A DNA stretch of 64,000 bases from Clostridium sp. Cult2 (GCF_021655075.1 NZ_PPXX01000096.1:62001-126000), one strand, 5' to 3'. Shown: positions 36,252-45,723, counted from the first letter of the stretch. The notes: generated by a model from the letters alone, not told the origin. Numbers and translations: made by a program.

Positions 36252-36468
36252 TAATCTTCCACCTTTCTAATATTAATCTTATTTGATTATACCATATAGT
36301 TTTAGTTTATAGATGATTTAATATTATTTTTAACAATTTCCCATAAATTTGTTTTTACAAATGAAAAGTATAAAACATTGTTTACAGAATATTTGTTAGA
36401 TGATAACATTCAATTAAGACATTAAACTTCTTAATCAGTAAGATTAATAGATAAGGAGAGAAAACATT

Positions 36469-37506
36469 ATGAAAGAGATAAAAACAATTGAATTTAAAGG
36501 AGATATTCTATACCTAATAGACCAGAGAAAACTACCTATTTCCTATGAAATATTTCAATGTAGAACTTATAAGGATGTAGATTTTGCCATAAAGGATATG
36601 GTTGTTCGAGGAGCACCAGCTATAGGAGCAACAGCAGCCTATGGAGTAGTTTTAGCAGCAAAGGAATTTTCAAATTTGGATAAGGAAAAATTTATAGCTA
36701 ATATGGATAAGGCTCTAGACCTATTAAATAAATCAAGACCTACAGCAGTGAATTTAATGTGGGCTATAAATAAAATGAGAAATCTTATTGAAAAAAATAA
36801 GGATTTATCCGTAAATGAAATATACAAGAAGATAAAGGATGAAGCAGATACTATATTAAAGGAAGATATAGATACCAATAGGAAGATGGGGAAATATGGC
36901 AATGAAATAGTTAATGGAAAAGCAACTATTTTAACTCACTGTAATACAGGAGCCCTTGCTACTGCAGGGTTTGGAACTGCATTAGGAGTGGTAAGGGAGG
37001 CCTTTTATAGTGGAAAAGATATATTTGTCTACGCTGATGAAACCAGACCAAGATTACAAGGAGGGAGGCTTACAGCCTGGGAATTAGTACAAGAAGGTAT
37101 TCCATCTAAACTTATTGCTGATAGTGTAGCTGCTACTTTGATAAGAGATGGAAAGATAGACCTAATATTAGTAGGAGCAGATAGAATAGCTTTAAATGGA
37201 GATACAGCAAACAAAATAGGCACATTTATGCTATCCGTATTGGCTAAGGAGTACAGTGTGCCTTTTTATATAGTAGCTCCAACTACTACCATAGATTTTG
37301 AAATAGAAACGGGAAAAGAAATAGATATTGAAGAAAGGGATAGCAAAGAAGTTACTCATATTGAAAATATTAGGATAGCCCCGGAAGGAATGGAAGTATA
37401 CAATCCAGCCTTTGATGTAACTCCCAATGAAAATATAACGGGGATTATTACGGAGAAAGGAATAGTGAAACCTCCATTTAAAGAGAATATATTGAAACTT
37501 AAATAA
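36469..37506 (+). CDS. mtnA: S-methyl-5-thioribose-1-phosphate isomerase (aldose-ketose isomerase)
   Basis: Isomerises 5-substituted ribose 1-phosphates (methylthio- or 5-deoxy-) to the ribulose 1-phosphates. It has 345 residues, the usual size. VVRGAPAIGATAAYG, the catalytic Cys region THCNTGALATAGFGTALG, DETRPRLQGGRLTAWEL and GADRIALNGDTANKIGT with the catalytic Asp are all present. It starts a three-gene operon with a gamma-lyase and a class II aldolase. A site AAGGAGAG precedes the ATG. Confidence 0.92.
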   Translation: MKEIKTIEFKGDILYLIDQRKLPISYEIFQCRTYKDVDFAIKDMVVRGAPAIGATAAYGVVLAAKEFSNLDKEKFIANMDKALDLLNKSRPTAVNLMWAINKMRNLIEKNKDLSVNEIYKKIKDEADTILKEDIDTNRKMGKYGNEIVNGKATILTHCNTGALATAGFGTALGVVREAFYSGKDIFVYADETRPRLQGGRLTAWELVQEGIPSKLIADSVAATLIRDGKIDLILVGADRIALNGDTANKIGTFMLSVLAKEYSVPFYIVAPTTTIDFEIETGKEIDIEERDSKEVTHIENIRIAPEGMEVYNPAFDVTPNENITGIITEKGIVKPPFKENILKLK

Positions 37507-37522
37507 TAAAGGGTGATTTATA

Positions 37523-38710
37523 ATGGATAACAAAGAATATAATTTTGAAACCATGGCAATACATGCTGGTTCTGATGGAAAACATGCCAATAATGCGTTA
37601 AATCCACCAATATATCAAACTTCTACTTTTATATTTGATAATATAGACCATGTGGAAAAAGTAATGTCCTTTGAAAGTGATGATTATGTATATACTAGAG
37701 GTAATAATCCTACTTTACGTCTTTTTGAAAATAGGATGGCAGCATTGGAAGAAGGAAAAGGAGCAGTAGCTTTTTCATCGGGAATGGCAGCTATAAGTTC
37801 CGTACTATTTTCATTATTAAAACCAGGAGATAATGTAATAGTAAATAAAACCTTATATGGTTCTAGTTACAATGTAGTAACCAACCTACTTCCTCAGTAT
37901 AATGTAGAATGCAGAATAGCTGACTTAAGAGATTTAGATAAATTAAGGGATTTAATAGATGAAAAGTCTAAAGTTATATATTTTGAAACACCTTCCAATC
38001 CCAATCTTACTATTTTAGATATAGAAAAAATTTGTAGCATTGCAAAAGAAAAAGATGTAAAGGTAGTAATCGATAATACTTTCGCAACTCCATATTTTCA
38101 AAGGCCTTTGACTCTAGGTGCAGATGTGGTAGTCCATAGTGCTACTAAATATATATGTGGACACGGTGATGTAGTTGGTGGAGTTGCAATAGCTAAGGAC
38201 ATGGATTATATTCATTACCTTAAATTCGACTATATGTGTGAATTTGGTGGGGTAATGAGTCCCTTTAATGCTTGGCTTTTACTTAGAGGACTAAAAACTT
38301 TAGGAATAAGGATGAAACAACATGAAAAAAATGCATTAATAGTGGCAAATTTTTTAAAAAATCATCCAAGAGTAAGAGAGATTTATTATCCAGGTCTTGA
38401 AGACTTTGAAGGATTTTCAATTGCTAAAGAACAAATGACTGGGTTTGGAGCTATGATTAGTTTTGAAATAGATGGAACCTTAGAAGAGGCAAAAAAATTT
38501 GTGAATTCAGTAAAACTTGCCCAATTAGCTGTGTCCCTTGGTGATTGCGAGACCCTCATTGAATTACCAGCAGCTATGACCCATAGAGGATATCCTCGTG
38601 AAGAATTAGCTAAATTTGGTTTGACAGAGAGTATGATAAGGATATCTGTAGGATTGGAGCATTATGAAGACATTATATATGATTTAGATAGGGCATTATC
38701 AGTAATCTAA
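37523..38710 (+). CDS. Methionine gamma-lyase / trans-sulfuration PLP enzyme
   Basis: Cys/Met metabolism PLP enzyme of 395 residues. Features include YTRGNNPTLRLFENRMAALE, SSGMAAISSVLF, the Schiff-base lysine in VVHSATKYICGHGD, and AAMTHRGYP near the C-terminus. The region LYGSSYNVV has Ser where well-studied methionine gamma-lyases have Cys (LYGCT), so substrate preference between methionine, cystathionine and homocysteine is uncertain. Its place between mtnA and an aldolase favours a role in sulfur-compound recycling. Confidence 0.82.
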   Translation: MDNKEYNFETMAIHAGSDGKHANNALNPPIYQTSTFIFDNIDHVEKVMSFESDDYVYTRGNNPTLRLFENRMAALEEGKGAVAFSSGMAAISSVLFSLLKPGDNVIVNKTLYGSSYNVVTNLLPQYNVECRIADLRDLDKLRDLIDEKSKVIYFETPSNPNLTILDIEKICSIAKEKDVKVVIDNTFATPYFQRPLTLGADVVVHSATKYICGHGDVVGGVAIAKDMDYIHYLKFDYMCEFGGVMSPFNAWLLLRGLKTLGIRMKQHEKNALIVANFLKNHPRVREIYYPGLEDFEGFSIAKEQMTGFGAMISFEIDGTLEEAKKFVNSVKLAQLAVSLGDCETLIELPAAMTHRGYPREELAKFGLTESMIRISVGLEHYEDIIYDLDRALSVI

Positions 38711-38726
38711 TAGGAGGATATACCAA

Positions 38727-39374
38727 ATGTTGATGAAAAAGGAAAGAGAATTAATCGTTGAATATGGGAAAAAACTATTAACTTCTGGTCTTACGAAAGG
38801 CACTGGTGGGAATTTAAGTATTTATAATAGGGAAGAGAAGTTAATGGCCATTAGCCCTTCTGGAATTGATTATTTCAAAACCAAGCCAGAAGATGTGGTA
38901 ATATTAAATATCAAAGGTGAACAAGTAGATGGGGATAGAAAACCTTCTAGTGAGGTGGAAATGCATAGAATATTTTATGAAAGAAGGACTGATATAGACG
39001 CTATAATCCATACTCACACTATGTATGCAACTACCTTAGCCTGCCTAAATTGGTCCTTGCCGCCAGTTCATTATATGGTAGCTTTAGCAGGATTAGATGT
39101 AAGATGTGCTAAATATGCCACTTATGGCACTAAGGAGCTGGCGGAAAACGCCTTTGAAGCAATGAAAGATAGAAAGGCTGTATTATTAGCAAACCATGGT
39201 CTTTTAGCTGGTGCTAAGGATTTATTAAATGCATTTAATATAACTGAAGAAATAGAATACTGTGCAGAGTTATACTATAGAACTAAATGTATAGGAGAAC
39301 CTGTAATTCTTCCAGAAGAAGAGATGATGTTAATGATAGAGAAATTTAAAACCTATGGACAAAGGAAGGAATAA
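38727..39374 (+). CDS. Class II aldolase (fuculose-1-phosphate aldolase family)
   Basis: A zinc aldolase of 215 residues. GTGGNLSIYNRE, SPSGIDYFKTKPEDVV, the zinc motif HTHTMYATTLACLN and LLANHGLLAG are those of the FucA/DrdA/Ald2 group. With mtnA it would cleave a 5-substituted ribulose 1-phosphate to DHAP and a small aldehyde, as in the DHAP shunt. L-fuculose 1-phosphate is the alternative, but no fucose genes are nearby. The ATG is 9 bases after AGGAGG. Confidence 0.83.
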   Translation: MLMKKERELIVEYGKKLLTSGLTKGTGGNLSIYNREEKLMAISPSGIDYFKTKPEDVVILNIKGEQVDGDRKPSSEVEMHRIFYERRTDIDAIIHTHTMYATTLACLNWSLPPVHYMVALAGLDVRCAKYATYGTKELAENAFEAMKDRKAVLLANHGLLAGAKDLLNAFNITEEIEYCAELYYRTKCIGEPVILPEEEMMLMIEKFKTYGQRKE

Positions 39375-39501
39375 GGACAACTATAAAATCCCTTGCTAAT
39401 CGTAACTTGTTTGTAACCTATATTTTCCAAACTAACAGTATAATATAGATATAGAGCAGTTTAAAAATAGCAAGGATTTTTTAATATAAGGAGGGGTTAA
39501 G

Positions 39502-41586
39502 GTGAAAAGGAAAATATCCTTTTTATTGGTTATGGTTATTGCTTTGACTTTTATTCCATTTGGTTCCTTTGCACAAAACTATGACAAACAGTTGAAAGAA
39601 GCCATTGTCAAAAGCAAGGAGTTATTTAACATTGGAAGTGAATATGATAAATTTGACCAAAGTGTAAGTTCTAGAGATGAAACTACAATATTTTATTTAA
39701 ATTGGTCGGATAGTAAGGGGAAGTTTGGCAATATAGATGTTTCAATAACTGTAGATGGAACTGTGATAAGTTATGGGAAGTGGAAACCCATTTATAGGGA
39801 ACAAGGACCTAAACTACCAAAGATTAGTAAAGAAGAAGGATTAAAAATATCAAAGGATTTCATCAAAAAAGTTGCTCCAAAATTTGCAGATAGTATTGAA
39901 TATATAGATGTATCAGAACCCCTAAATATAAATTCTGATGGCTATGGATATAATTTTGTGAGAACTGAAAATGGAATTCCTTATTACAATAATAGTATTG
40001 ATATTTTTGTTGATAGTTCCACAGGAGAAATAAGAAATTATTATGCTAATTGGGATATGGATTTAAAATTTTCAGATGCAAAGAATCTAATTTCTTTGGA
40101 AAAAGCTGAGGAATTGTACAAAGAAAAAATAGGACTGGATTTAATGTATAAAACAAGCTATAGAGATAGAAGTCCAAAAGTATTTTTAGCTTATAGTCCT
40201 AAATATACCAATCTAGGAATTAATGCTAAAGATGGAGAAGTGACTCCGTTAAATGATTATTATCCTCTTTATGAAAAAGCTGCTGACATGGGAGCTAGAG
40301 GAGATGCTCCAGCAGATGAATTAAGTCCAGATGAGACAAAAGCAGTAGAAGGTATTGCAGGTCTTATATCTCAAAAAGAAGCTGAAAAAACTGGTAGAGA
40401 AATATTAGAATTGGATTCGGAGTATAAATTGAATTATGTTAGACTTTATAAAAACTGGAGATCTGATGATAGTTATAATTGGCAAATGGATTTTGTAAAA
40501 GGTTCAGATTCTAAGGCTTATTATGCAAATATAAGTATAGATGCAAAAACCAAGGAGCTTATATCTTTTTATAAATTCGGACCAGAAGAATCGGATAAAA
40601 AAGTTAAATACAATGAGGAACAATCCTTAGAAATTGCAAAAGAGTACCTTAAAAAAACAAATCCAGATAAAGTTGAGTTAGTTGAATTTAGAAAGAGTCA
40701 TGAAGGTTTTAAACCTTTAGAAGACCAAAGAAGCTATTCCTTTGGATTCATTAGAAAACTTGACAATGCCTATGTAGAACAAGATGGTATAACAATTACA
40801 GTAGATGCTGTTAATGGGAAAATAATGGAATATAGAATTACTTGGACTAATACAAAATTTCCACCACAGGATAAAGTAATGTCCATAGATAAGGCTTATG
40901 ATATTTTGTTCGATAATATAGGAATAGAGTTAAAATACGTCAATCCTGATAGATATGAAGGAATCGTTAAGAATGAGAAAGAAGCAATATTGGTCTATGG
41001 TTTAAAAACTGATAAACCATCTATAATTGATGCCAACACCGGAACCATATTAAATTATATGGGAGAACCTTATAAGGTACCAACAATAATTAGTTATAAG
41101 GATATAGACAAAAGTTATGCAAAGGAAAAGATTAATATATTAGCCCAATATGGTATAGCCTTACCAGGAGAAGAGTTTAAACCAAAGGAAAAGATAATTC
41201 AAAAGGATTTTCTATACCTATTAGCAAAGGCACAAAATCCTTATATGGAAATAGATGAATCAGAGGATAAATTATATGCTTATTTGATTAATATGGGGAT
41301 TATTAAAGAAGATGAAAAGGCTCCAGAAAAAATGGTGACTAAAGAAGAAGGAATAAAATATATAATAAGGGCATTAAAATACGATAAAATTGCGGATATA
41401 AGTGAAATATATAAGGATATATTCAAGGATACAAAAGATATATCTCCAGAATTAAAAGGGTATATATCTATAGCCTATGGTCTAAAAATAGTTGAAGGGT
41501 ATAATGGCAATTTGAATCCTAAAGCAGAATTAAATAGAGAAGATGGAGCAAATATAATATATAACTATTTATTTAGTGGAATGTAG
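39502..41586 (+). CDS. Secreted YcdB/YcdC-type protein with SLH-like C-terminus
   Basis: A 694-residue exported protein. Residues 1-24 form a signal peptide (LLVMVIALTFIPFGSFAQ). The middle has repeated PepSY/YcdB-like units of the pattern EGLKISKDFIKKVAPKFAD ... FVRTENGIPYYNNSIDIFVD, recurring near 95-180, 290-345 and 370-450. The last 170 residues (SYAKEKINILAQYGIALPG onward) resemble degenerate SLH repeats and may attach it to the cell wall. The start is GTG after GGAGGGG. Function unknown; such proteins are linked to the cell envelope in spore-forming Bacillota. Confidence 0.72.
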   Translation: MKRKISFLLVMVIALTFIPFGSFAQNYDKQLKEAIVKSKELFNIGSEYDKFDQSVSSRDETTIFYLNWSDSKGKFGNIDVSITVDGTVISYGKWKPIYREQGPKLPKISKEEGLKISKDFIKKVAPKFADSIEYIDVSEPLNINSDGYGYNFVRTENGIPYYNNSIDIFVDSSTGEIRNYYANWDMDLKFSDAKNLISLEKAEELYKEKIGLDLMYKTSYRDRSPKVFLAYSPKYTNLGINAKDGEVTPLNDYYPLYEKAADMGARGDAPADELSPDETKAVEGIAGLISQKEAEKTGREILELDSEYKLNYVRLYKNWRSDDSYNWQMDFVKGSDSKAYYANISIDAKTKELISFYKFGPEESDKKVKYNEEQSLEIAKEYLKKTNPDKVELVEFRKSHEGFKPLEDQRSYSFGFIRKLDNAYVEQDGITITVDAVNGKIMEYRITWTNTKFPPQDKVMSIDKAYDILFDNIGIELKYVNPDRYEGIVKNEKEAILVYGLKTDKPSIIDANTGTILNYMGEPYKVPTIISYKDIDKSYAKEKINILAQYGIALPGEEFKPKEKIIQKDFLYLLAKAQNPYMEIDESEDKLYAYLINMGIIKEDEKAPEKMVTKEEGIKYIIRALKYDKIADISEIYKDIFKDTKDISPELKGYISIAYGLKIVEGYNGNLNPKAELNREDGANIIYNYLFSGM

Positions 41587-41679
41587 GAATATGGATTTAG
41601 CCTATCTTTTATGGTTACCTATACCTTTATAATTAAATATATGAAAGCATATCAATAACATCAATATGTTGAATCAAAC

Positions 41680-41724
41680 AAAACTTCCTTTTTTGGGTGA
41701 AAGCCATAGAAAGGGAAGTTTTTT
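41680..41724 (+). terminator. Intrinsic terminator after the YcdB-type gene
   Basis: AAAACTTCCTTT (41680-41691) pairs with AAAGGGAAGTTTT (41710-41722), with one G-T pair, followed by TTAATT. Confidence 0.7.
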
Positions 41725-41808
41725 AATTAGGGCCTGTTGTTCTACAGTACTTGTATTCATCTATGAAATAATATAATATATAGGAGAGACTTTAATGAAA
41801 GGAATGAT

Positions 41809-43041
41809 TTGACTTTGGCACAGTTGACATCAGTGTTTGTATCTTTTTTACTTATACCTTTTTTAATAAGATTAAAATTTAAATTGAGTTACACCCTTTT
41901 GATTTCAGCTGGGGTTCTAAGCATAATATCTGGTTTAGGACTTGAAACTGCAGGAAAAGTTGCAATTAATATTTTTATTAATCCATCATCACGGAATACC
42001 ATATTAACGGTTATGATGGTGAGTATCCTTGGGGGATTGATGAAACATTATAAAATTCTTGACAAGATAGTGGAAAGTATTTTACTTGTAATTCGCAGTA
42101 AAAAAAATGCTTTAATGATAATACCAGCCATGATTGGAATTTTAATAATACCTGGAGGGGCATTGTTGTCTGCTCCTTTTGTCAATAATATTGGGGAAGA
42201 GATGAATGCATCTCCCTCTCGAAGAGCTGCAATTAATCTTGTATTTCGTCACATTGCTATGTTTTTATTGCCCTATTCAACTCCATTATTGATAGTTTCT
42301 GCTGCTCTCCCCAATTTGAAAATCTTTAAATTGATCTTATTTAATCTATGCTTTGTTGTTTTAATAATTATTACAGGATATTTTTTCTTTTTAAAGGATA
42401 TAGAATCGGAGATACTGCCGCCTAGAAAAAACATTAGGGGGAATTTATTAAAACTTGCTATTTTAACATCTCCCATTTATATTTCTGTAATAATCAATGG
42501 CATAACAGGATTACCGTTTTACATAACTTTAATAGCAAGTATTTTTATAGTCTATTTATTAAGCGATAAAAAAGATTTCTTCAAAGGCCTTATTAAATCT
42601 ATTAATTGGAATACCATATTAACGGTTATTGCTGTTCTTATTATGAAAGAAATTATATTAAATATGGAAGATTTAATTGGTTTATTCAATAATATATTTG
42701 GTACAAGCAGTAATATGCTAGTCACCATGGGTATATTATTGATTTCTTCAATTTTCTTTGGCTATATAACAGGAAATATAACAGCCTCTTTAGCTATAAT
42801 ACTTCCCATGCTTTCTCAGCTTAATATTACAGGGGAACTTATTTATATCTATACCTATTTTGTATTTGGTTCTGCATTTATTGGCTACTTTTTTTCACCA
42901 CTTCACCTCTGTCAAGCCTTTACATTGGAACATATTGGAGTAACTACTGGTGAACTTTACAAGGAATATAGGTTCTATACGCCTATATTAGTATTAATAT
43001 TAGTTGTTTCCACATTTGTTTTGAAAATTTTATTTGCTTAA
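41809..43041 (+). CDS. DUF401 family membrane protein
   Basis: An integral membrane protein of 410 residues with about ten hydrophobic segments, resembling the DUF401 (COG1906) family of permease-like proteins. Recognisable parts are MMVSILGGLMKHYKILDKIV, IPGGALLSAPFVNN and FFGYITGNITASLAIILPML. The frame opens only at TTG 41809. A well-placed ATG at 41795 (after TAGGAGAG) reads five codons and stops at TGA overlapping this TTG. Either a coupled leader peptide or a one-base deletion at the 5' end explains this. The gene is convergent with the TetR gene. Confidence 0.75.
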   Translation: MTLAQLTSVFVSFLLIPFLIRLKFKLSYTLLISAGVLSIISGLGLETAGKVAINIFINPSSRNTILTVMMVSILGGLMKHYKILDKIVESILLVIRSKKNALMIIPAMIGILIIPGGALLSAPFVNNIGEEMNASPSRRAAINLVFRHIAMFLLPYSTPLLIVSAALPNLKIFKLILFNLCFVVLIIITGYFFFLKDIESEILPPRKNIRGNLLKLAILTSPIYISVIINGITGLPFYITLIASIFIVYLLSDKKDFFKGLIKSINWNTILTVIAVLIMKEIILNMEDLIGLFNNIFGTSSNMLVTMGILLISSIFFGYITGNITASLAIILPMLSQLNITGELIYIYTYFVFGSAFIGYFFSPLHLCQAFTLEHIGVTTGELYKEYRFYTPILVLILVVSTFVLKILFA

Positions 43042-43046
43042 AATAA

Positions 43047-43079
43047 TGGACAAGGTACTAGTGAACAGTACCTTGTCCA
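43047..43079. terminator. Palindromic terminator between DUF401 and TetR genes (repeat family TGGACAAGG)
   Basis: TGGACAAGGTACT (43047-43059) pairs perfectly with AGTACCTTGTCCA (43067-43079). It begins directly after the TetR stop on the minus strand and serves both convergent genes. Stem and loop closely match 35316-35349. Confidence 0.8.
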
Positions 43080-43682
43080 TTAACTTGCCTCATCTTTTAG
43101 TATACCACTGGGAAACCATTTAGAAAAAAAATCCCTTTTTATTCTAAGCTTTTCCTCATTATCAACAATATTATTATCTCTAAAATAAATCTGTACATTG
43201 AACATAGAGGTTGCATAGATATGGAAAGCAAAATCTACATCCACAAAATCTTTTAACCTTCCTGATTTTTCAAGTTCTATAAGCTCGTCCAATACATGAC
43301 TATTCAATTCCTTACTATATTCACCGAAGTAAAATTTCATCATGACTTCAATAGGTGCTCTAGACCAAGTTCGATTGAAATCGATTTCCTTTTGAGTACA
43401 TATTTTTTCAATAGGGATTATATCGGTATCCATTAGAAAATATCCACCCTTTTCCCTTTCTTTTGCATATACCTTTTTTTCAATTTCGCTCATCAAATGT
43501 ATATATAAGTCATCTTTATCATGGAAATATTTATAAAAGCTGCCTATTGAAATTTCAGCCCTAGAAGTAATCATTCTAATACTTATATCCTCATAATCTT
43601 TTTCGATAAACAAATCATAAGTAGCATTAATAATTTTTTGCTTTTTTTCTGAAGGTAGGTTAAAAAAAGTTTGTTTTGGCAT
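43080..43682 (-). CDS. TetR-family transcriptional regulator
   Basis: A 200-residue repressor. The N-terminal helix-turn-helix (QKIINATYDLFIEKDYEDIS, then IGSFYKYFHDKDDLY) is typical; the remainder is a ligand-binding helical domain. It is divergent from the peptide importer operon and separated from it by 230 bp holding a strong promoter and a perfect palindrome (43850-43865) that is the likely operator. AAGGAGG lies just before its ATG. The inducer is unknown. Confidence 0.88.
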   Translation of the reverse strand: MPKQTFFNLPSEKKQKIINATYDLFIEKDYEDISIRMITSRAEISIGSFYKYFHDKDDLYIHLMSEIEKKVYAKEREKGGYFLMDTDIIPIEKICTQKEIDFNRTWSRAPIEVMMKFYFGEYSKELNSHVLDELIELEKSGRLKDFVDVDFAFHIYATSMFNVQIYFRDNNIVDNEEKLRIKRDFFSKWFPSGILKDEAS

Positions 43683-43804
43683 AGAAACCTCCTTTCAAAA
43701 TCTACATTACTCCAATTATAATTATACCAAATATTTAAAAAATTGAAAGTTTATATTCATGATAGATGAAATATCTAAATGCTTAAAATTGTTAAAAAAA
43801 GGCA

Positions 43805-43833
43805 TTGACATAAGAATTTACCTATGTTAAGAT
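43805..43833 (+). promoter_or_regulatory. Promoter of the peptide importer operon
   Basis: TTGACA (43805-43810) and TAAGAT (43828-43833) are separated by exactly 17 bases. Confidence 0.65.
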
Positions 43834-43849
43834 ATTTACAATATTCAAA

Positions 43850-43865
43850 AGTGAACACGTTCACT
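43850..43865. promoter_or_regulatory. TetR-type operator
   Basis: AGTGAACACGTTCACT: 7-bp perfect arms (AGTGAAC/GTTCACT) around a 2-bp centre. It lies 17 bases after the -10 box and 48 bp before the first permease gene, so bound repressor would block the operon. Confidence 0.7.
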
Positions 43866-43912
43866 ACAGCGATTTAAAGTGATACCATAATAATATGCTA
43901 GGAGGGAATCTG

Positions 43913-44875
43913 GTGAAAAGGTATATATATAAAAGAATTTTAACAGGGTTGTTAACAATTCTAATAGTATTTTCTATTAATTTCATAATAATAAATTTAG
44001 CGCCGGGGAATCCTATAAAGACGCTAATGGGTAAGGAAACCGATGACCCAGCTCTAAGAGCTGCTTTAGAACAAAAATATGGTTTGGACAAGCCATTACA
44101 CATACAGTTTATTTCTTATTTAAAGACTGCCATGAGTGGAGATTTAGGCACATCCATTATTTATAATAGACCAGTTAGTGAAATGATTACTGAGAAATTA
44201 CCAGCTACTATTTTGTTGGTTTTAACATCTGGAATATTATCTCTTATCATAGGTACTCTAATGGGGATTGTTGCTGCTAGAAAAGAAGGTTCTTTTGTCG
44301 ATGTGGTATTTTCAGGTTTTTCTTATATTTTAAATTCCATGCCTTCATTCTGGCTAGGTTTGATGTTGATTATTATATTTTCATCTGTACTTAATCTACT
44401 TCCTACTTGTGGAATGACAGACACAAGGGCTTCCTATAAGGGAATGGCATATGTAATGGATGTTTTAAAACATATGATATTGCCTGTAGGTACATTGATA
44501 CTAATAGAGATTCCTCTATATTATCGGATTGCGAAATCCTCTGTATTACAGGTAACCAATGAAGACTTCATTTTAACATTGAGAGCTACAGGAATGAATG
44601 AAAAAAAGATATTTAACAAATATATTTTTAGAAATGCCATTTTACCTACTGTAACAATATTTGGTATATCCTTAGCTTATTTGATTACTGGAGTTGCCCT
44701 TATAGAAACGGTATTTGCATGGCCAGGGACTGGTAGACTTGTACTAACTGCCATCACCCAAAGGGATTATCCTACTCTAATGGGGATATATTTAGTTATG
44801 TCAGTTTCCGTTGCAGTTGTTATGATGTTGGTTGATATTTTATATGCAGTACTAGACCCTAGAATTAGGTATTAA
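43913..44875 (+). CDS. Oligopeptide/dipeptide ABC transporter permease (DppB/OppB type)
   Basis: Membrane subunit of 320 residues with six hydrophobic segments. The N-terminal YIYKRILTGLLTILIVFSIN, LAPGNP, the EQKYGLDKPL motif and the cytoplasmic loop TNEDFILTLRATGMNEKKIF are typical. The start is GTG at 43913, with GGAGGG just upstream; an ATG at 43895 lies before that site. First gene of the operon running to 53040. Confidence 0.92.
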   Translation: MKRYIYKRILTGLLTILIVFSINFIIINLAPGNPIKTLMGKETDDPALRAALEQKYGLDKPLHIQFISYLKTAMSGDLGTSIIYNRPVSEMITEKLPATILLVLTSGILSLIIGTLMGIVAARKEGSFVDVVFSGFSYILNSMPSFWLGLMLIIIFSSVLNLLPTCGMTDTRASYKGMAYVMDVLKHMILPVGTLILIEIPLYYRIAKSSVLQVTNEDFILTLRATGMNEKKIFNKYIFRNAILPTVTIFGISLAYLITGVALIETVFAWPGTGRLVLTAITQRDYPTLMGIYLVMSVSVAVVMMLVDILYAVLDPRIRY

Positions 44876-44889
44876 GGAGGGCTTTAAAG

Positions 44890-45720
44890 ATGATAAAGAC
44901 TATTGTAAACGATAAACAGCTTTTATTTGGGGTACTAGGCATAATATTTTTATTAATAATTGTCGCATTTGCTCCAAATATTGCACCAGAAGACCCATAT
45001 GTTTTTGGACCCGATGTATTAAATAAAATAGGAGAAAATGGACATATACTTGGGACCAATAAAATGGGACAGGATATTTTTAGCATGATTATTTACGGAA
45101 CTAGGACTTCTTTACAAGTAGCTGTAATTTCCGCTTTGATTTCTGGGTTATTAGGGATTTTAATAGGCGGGATTGCAGGTTTTTTTGGAGGGGCTGCCGA
45201 TAGAGTGGTTTCTGAAATAATAAATATTTTTATGATGCTTCCAACTTTCTTTTTAATATTACTTATTATTGCATTGTTTGGAAACAGTATTTATAATGTA
45301 ATGATTGTAATAGGCCTTACTACCTGGCCAAGTAATGCCAAGCTTATGAGAGCCCAAGCATTATCCTTAAGGGAAAGAACTTTTGTTAAGGCAGCTACTG
45401 CTATGGGAGAAACTAAAGGTCAAATATTATTTAAATATATAATTCCTAATGGAATATTCCCTGTTATAGCAAATACCACTGTTGGAATGTCAAATGCAAT
45501 ATTAACTGAAGCGGGTTTAAGCTTTTTAGGTTTAGGTGATCCCAATATAATAAGTTGGGGACAGATGATATATGATGGGAAATCCTTCCTTACTAGTGCA
45601 TGGTGGATTGCAACTGTTGCAGGTGTTGCCATTGTAATTACAGTAACCATATTTTATCTATTAGGGGACGGATTAAACCATGTGATGAACCCTAAACATT
45701 CCAAGGAAAAAGGGGTGTAG
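44890..45720 (+). CDS. Oligopeptide/dipeptide ABC transporter permease (DppC/OppC type)
   Basis: The second permease, 276 residues with about six hydrophobic segments. HILGTNKMGQDIFSMIIYGT near the N-terminus, KAATAMGETKGQILFKYIIP in the ATPase-contact loop and TEAGLSFLGLGDPNIISWG are classical DppC features. It starts 14 bp after the first permease with GGAGGGC, and the ATPase gene follows 3 bp later. Confidence 0.92.
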   Translation: MIKTIVNDKQLLFGVLGIIFLLIIVAFAPNIAPEDPYVFGPDVLNKIGENGHILGTNKMGQDIFSMIIYGTRTSLQVAVISALISGLLGILIGGIAGFFGGAADRVVSEIINIFMMLPTFFLILLIIALFGNSIYNVMIVIGLTTWPSNAKLMRAQALSLRERTFVKAATAMGETKGQILFKYIIPNGIFPVIANTTVGMSNAILTEAGLSFLGLGDPNIISWGQMIYDGKSFLTSAWWIATVAGVAIVITVTIFYLLGDGLNHVMNPKHSKEKGV

Positions 45721-45723
45721 AAG

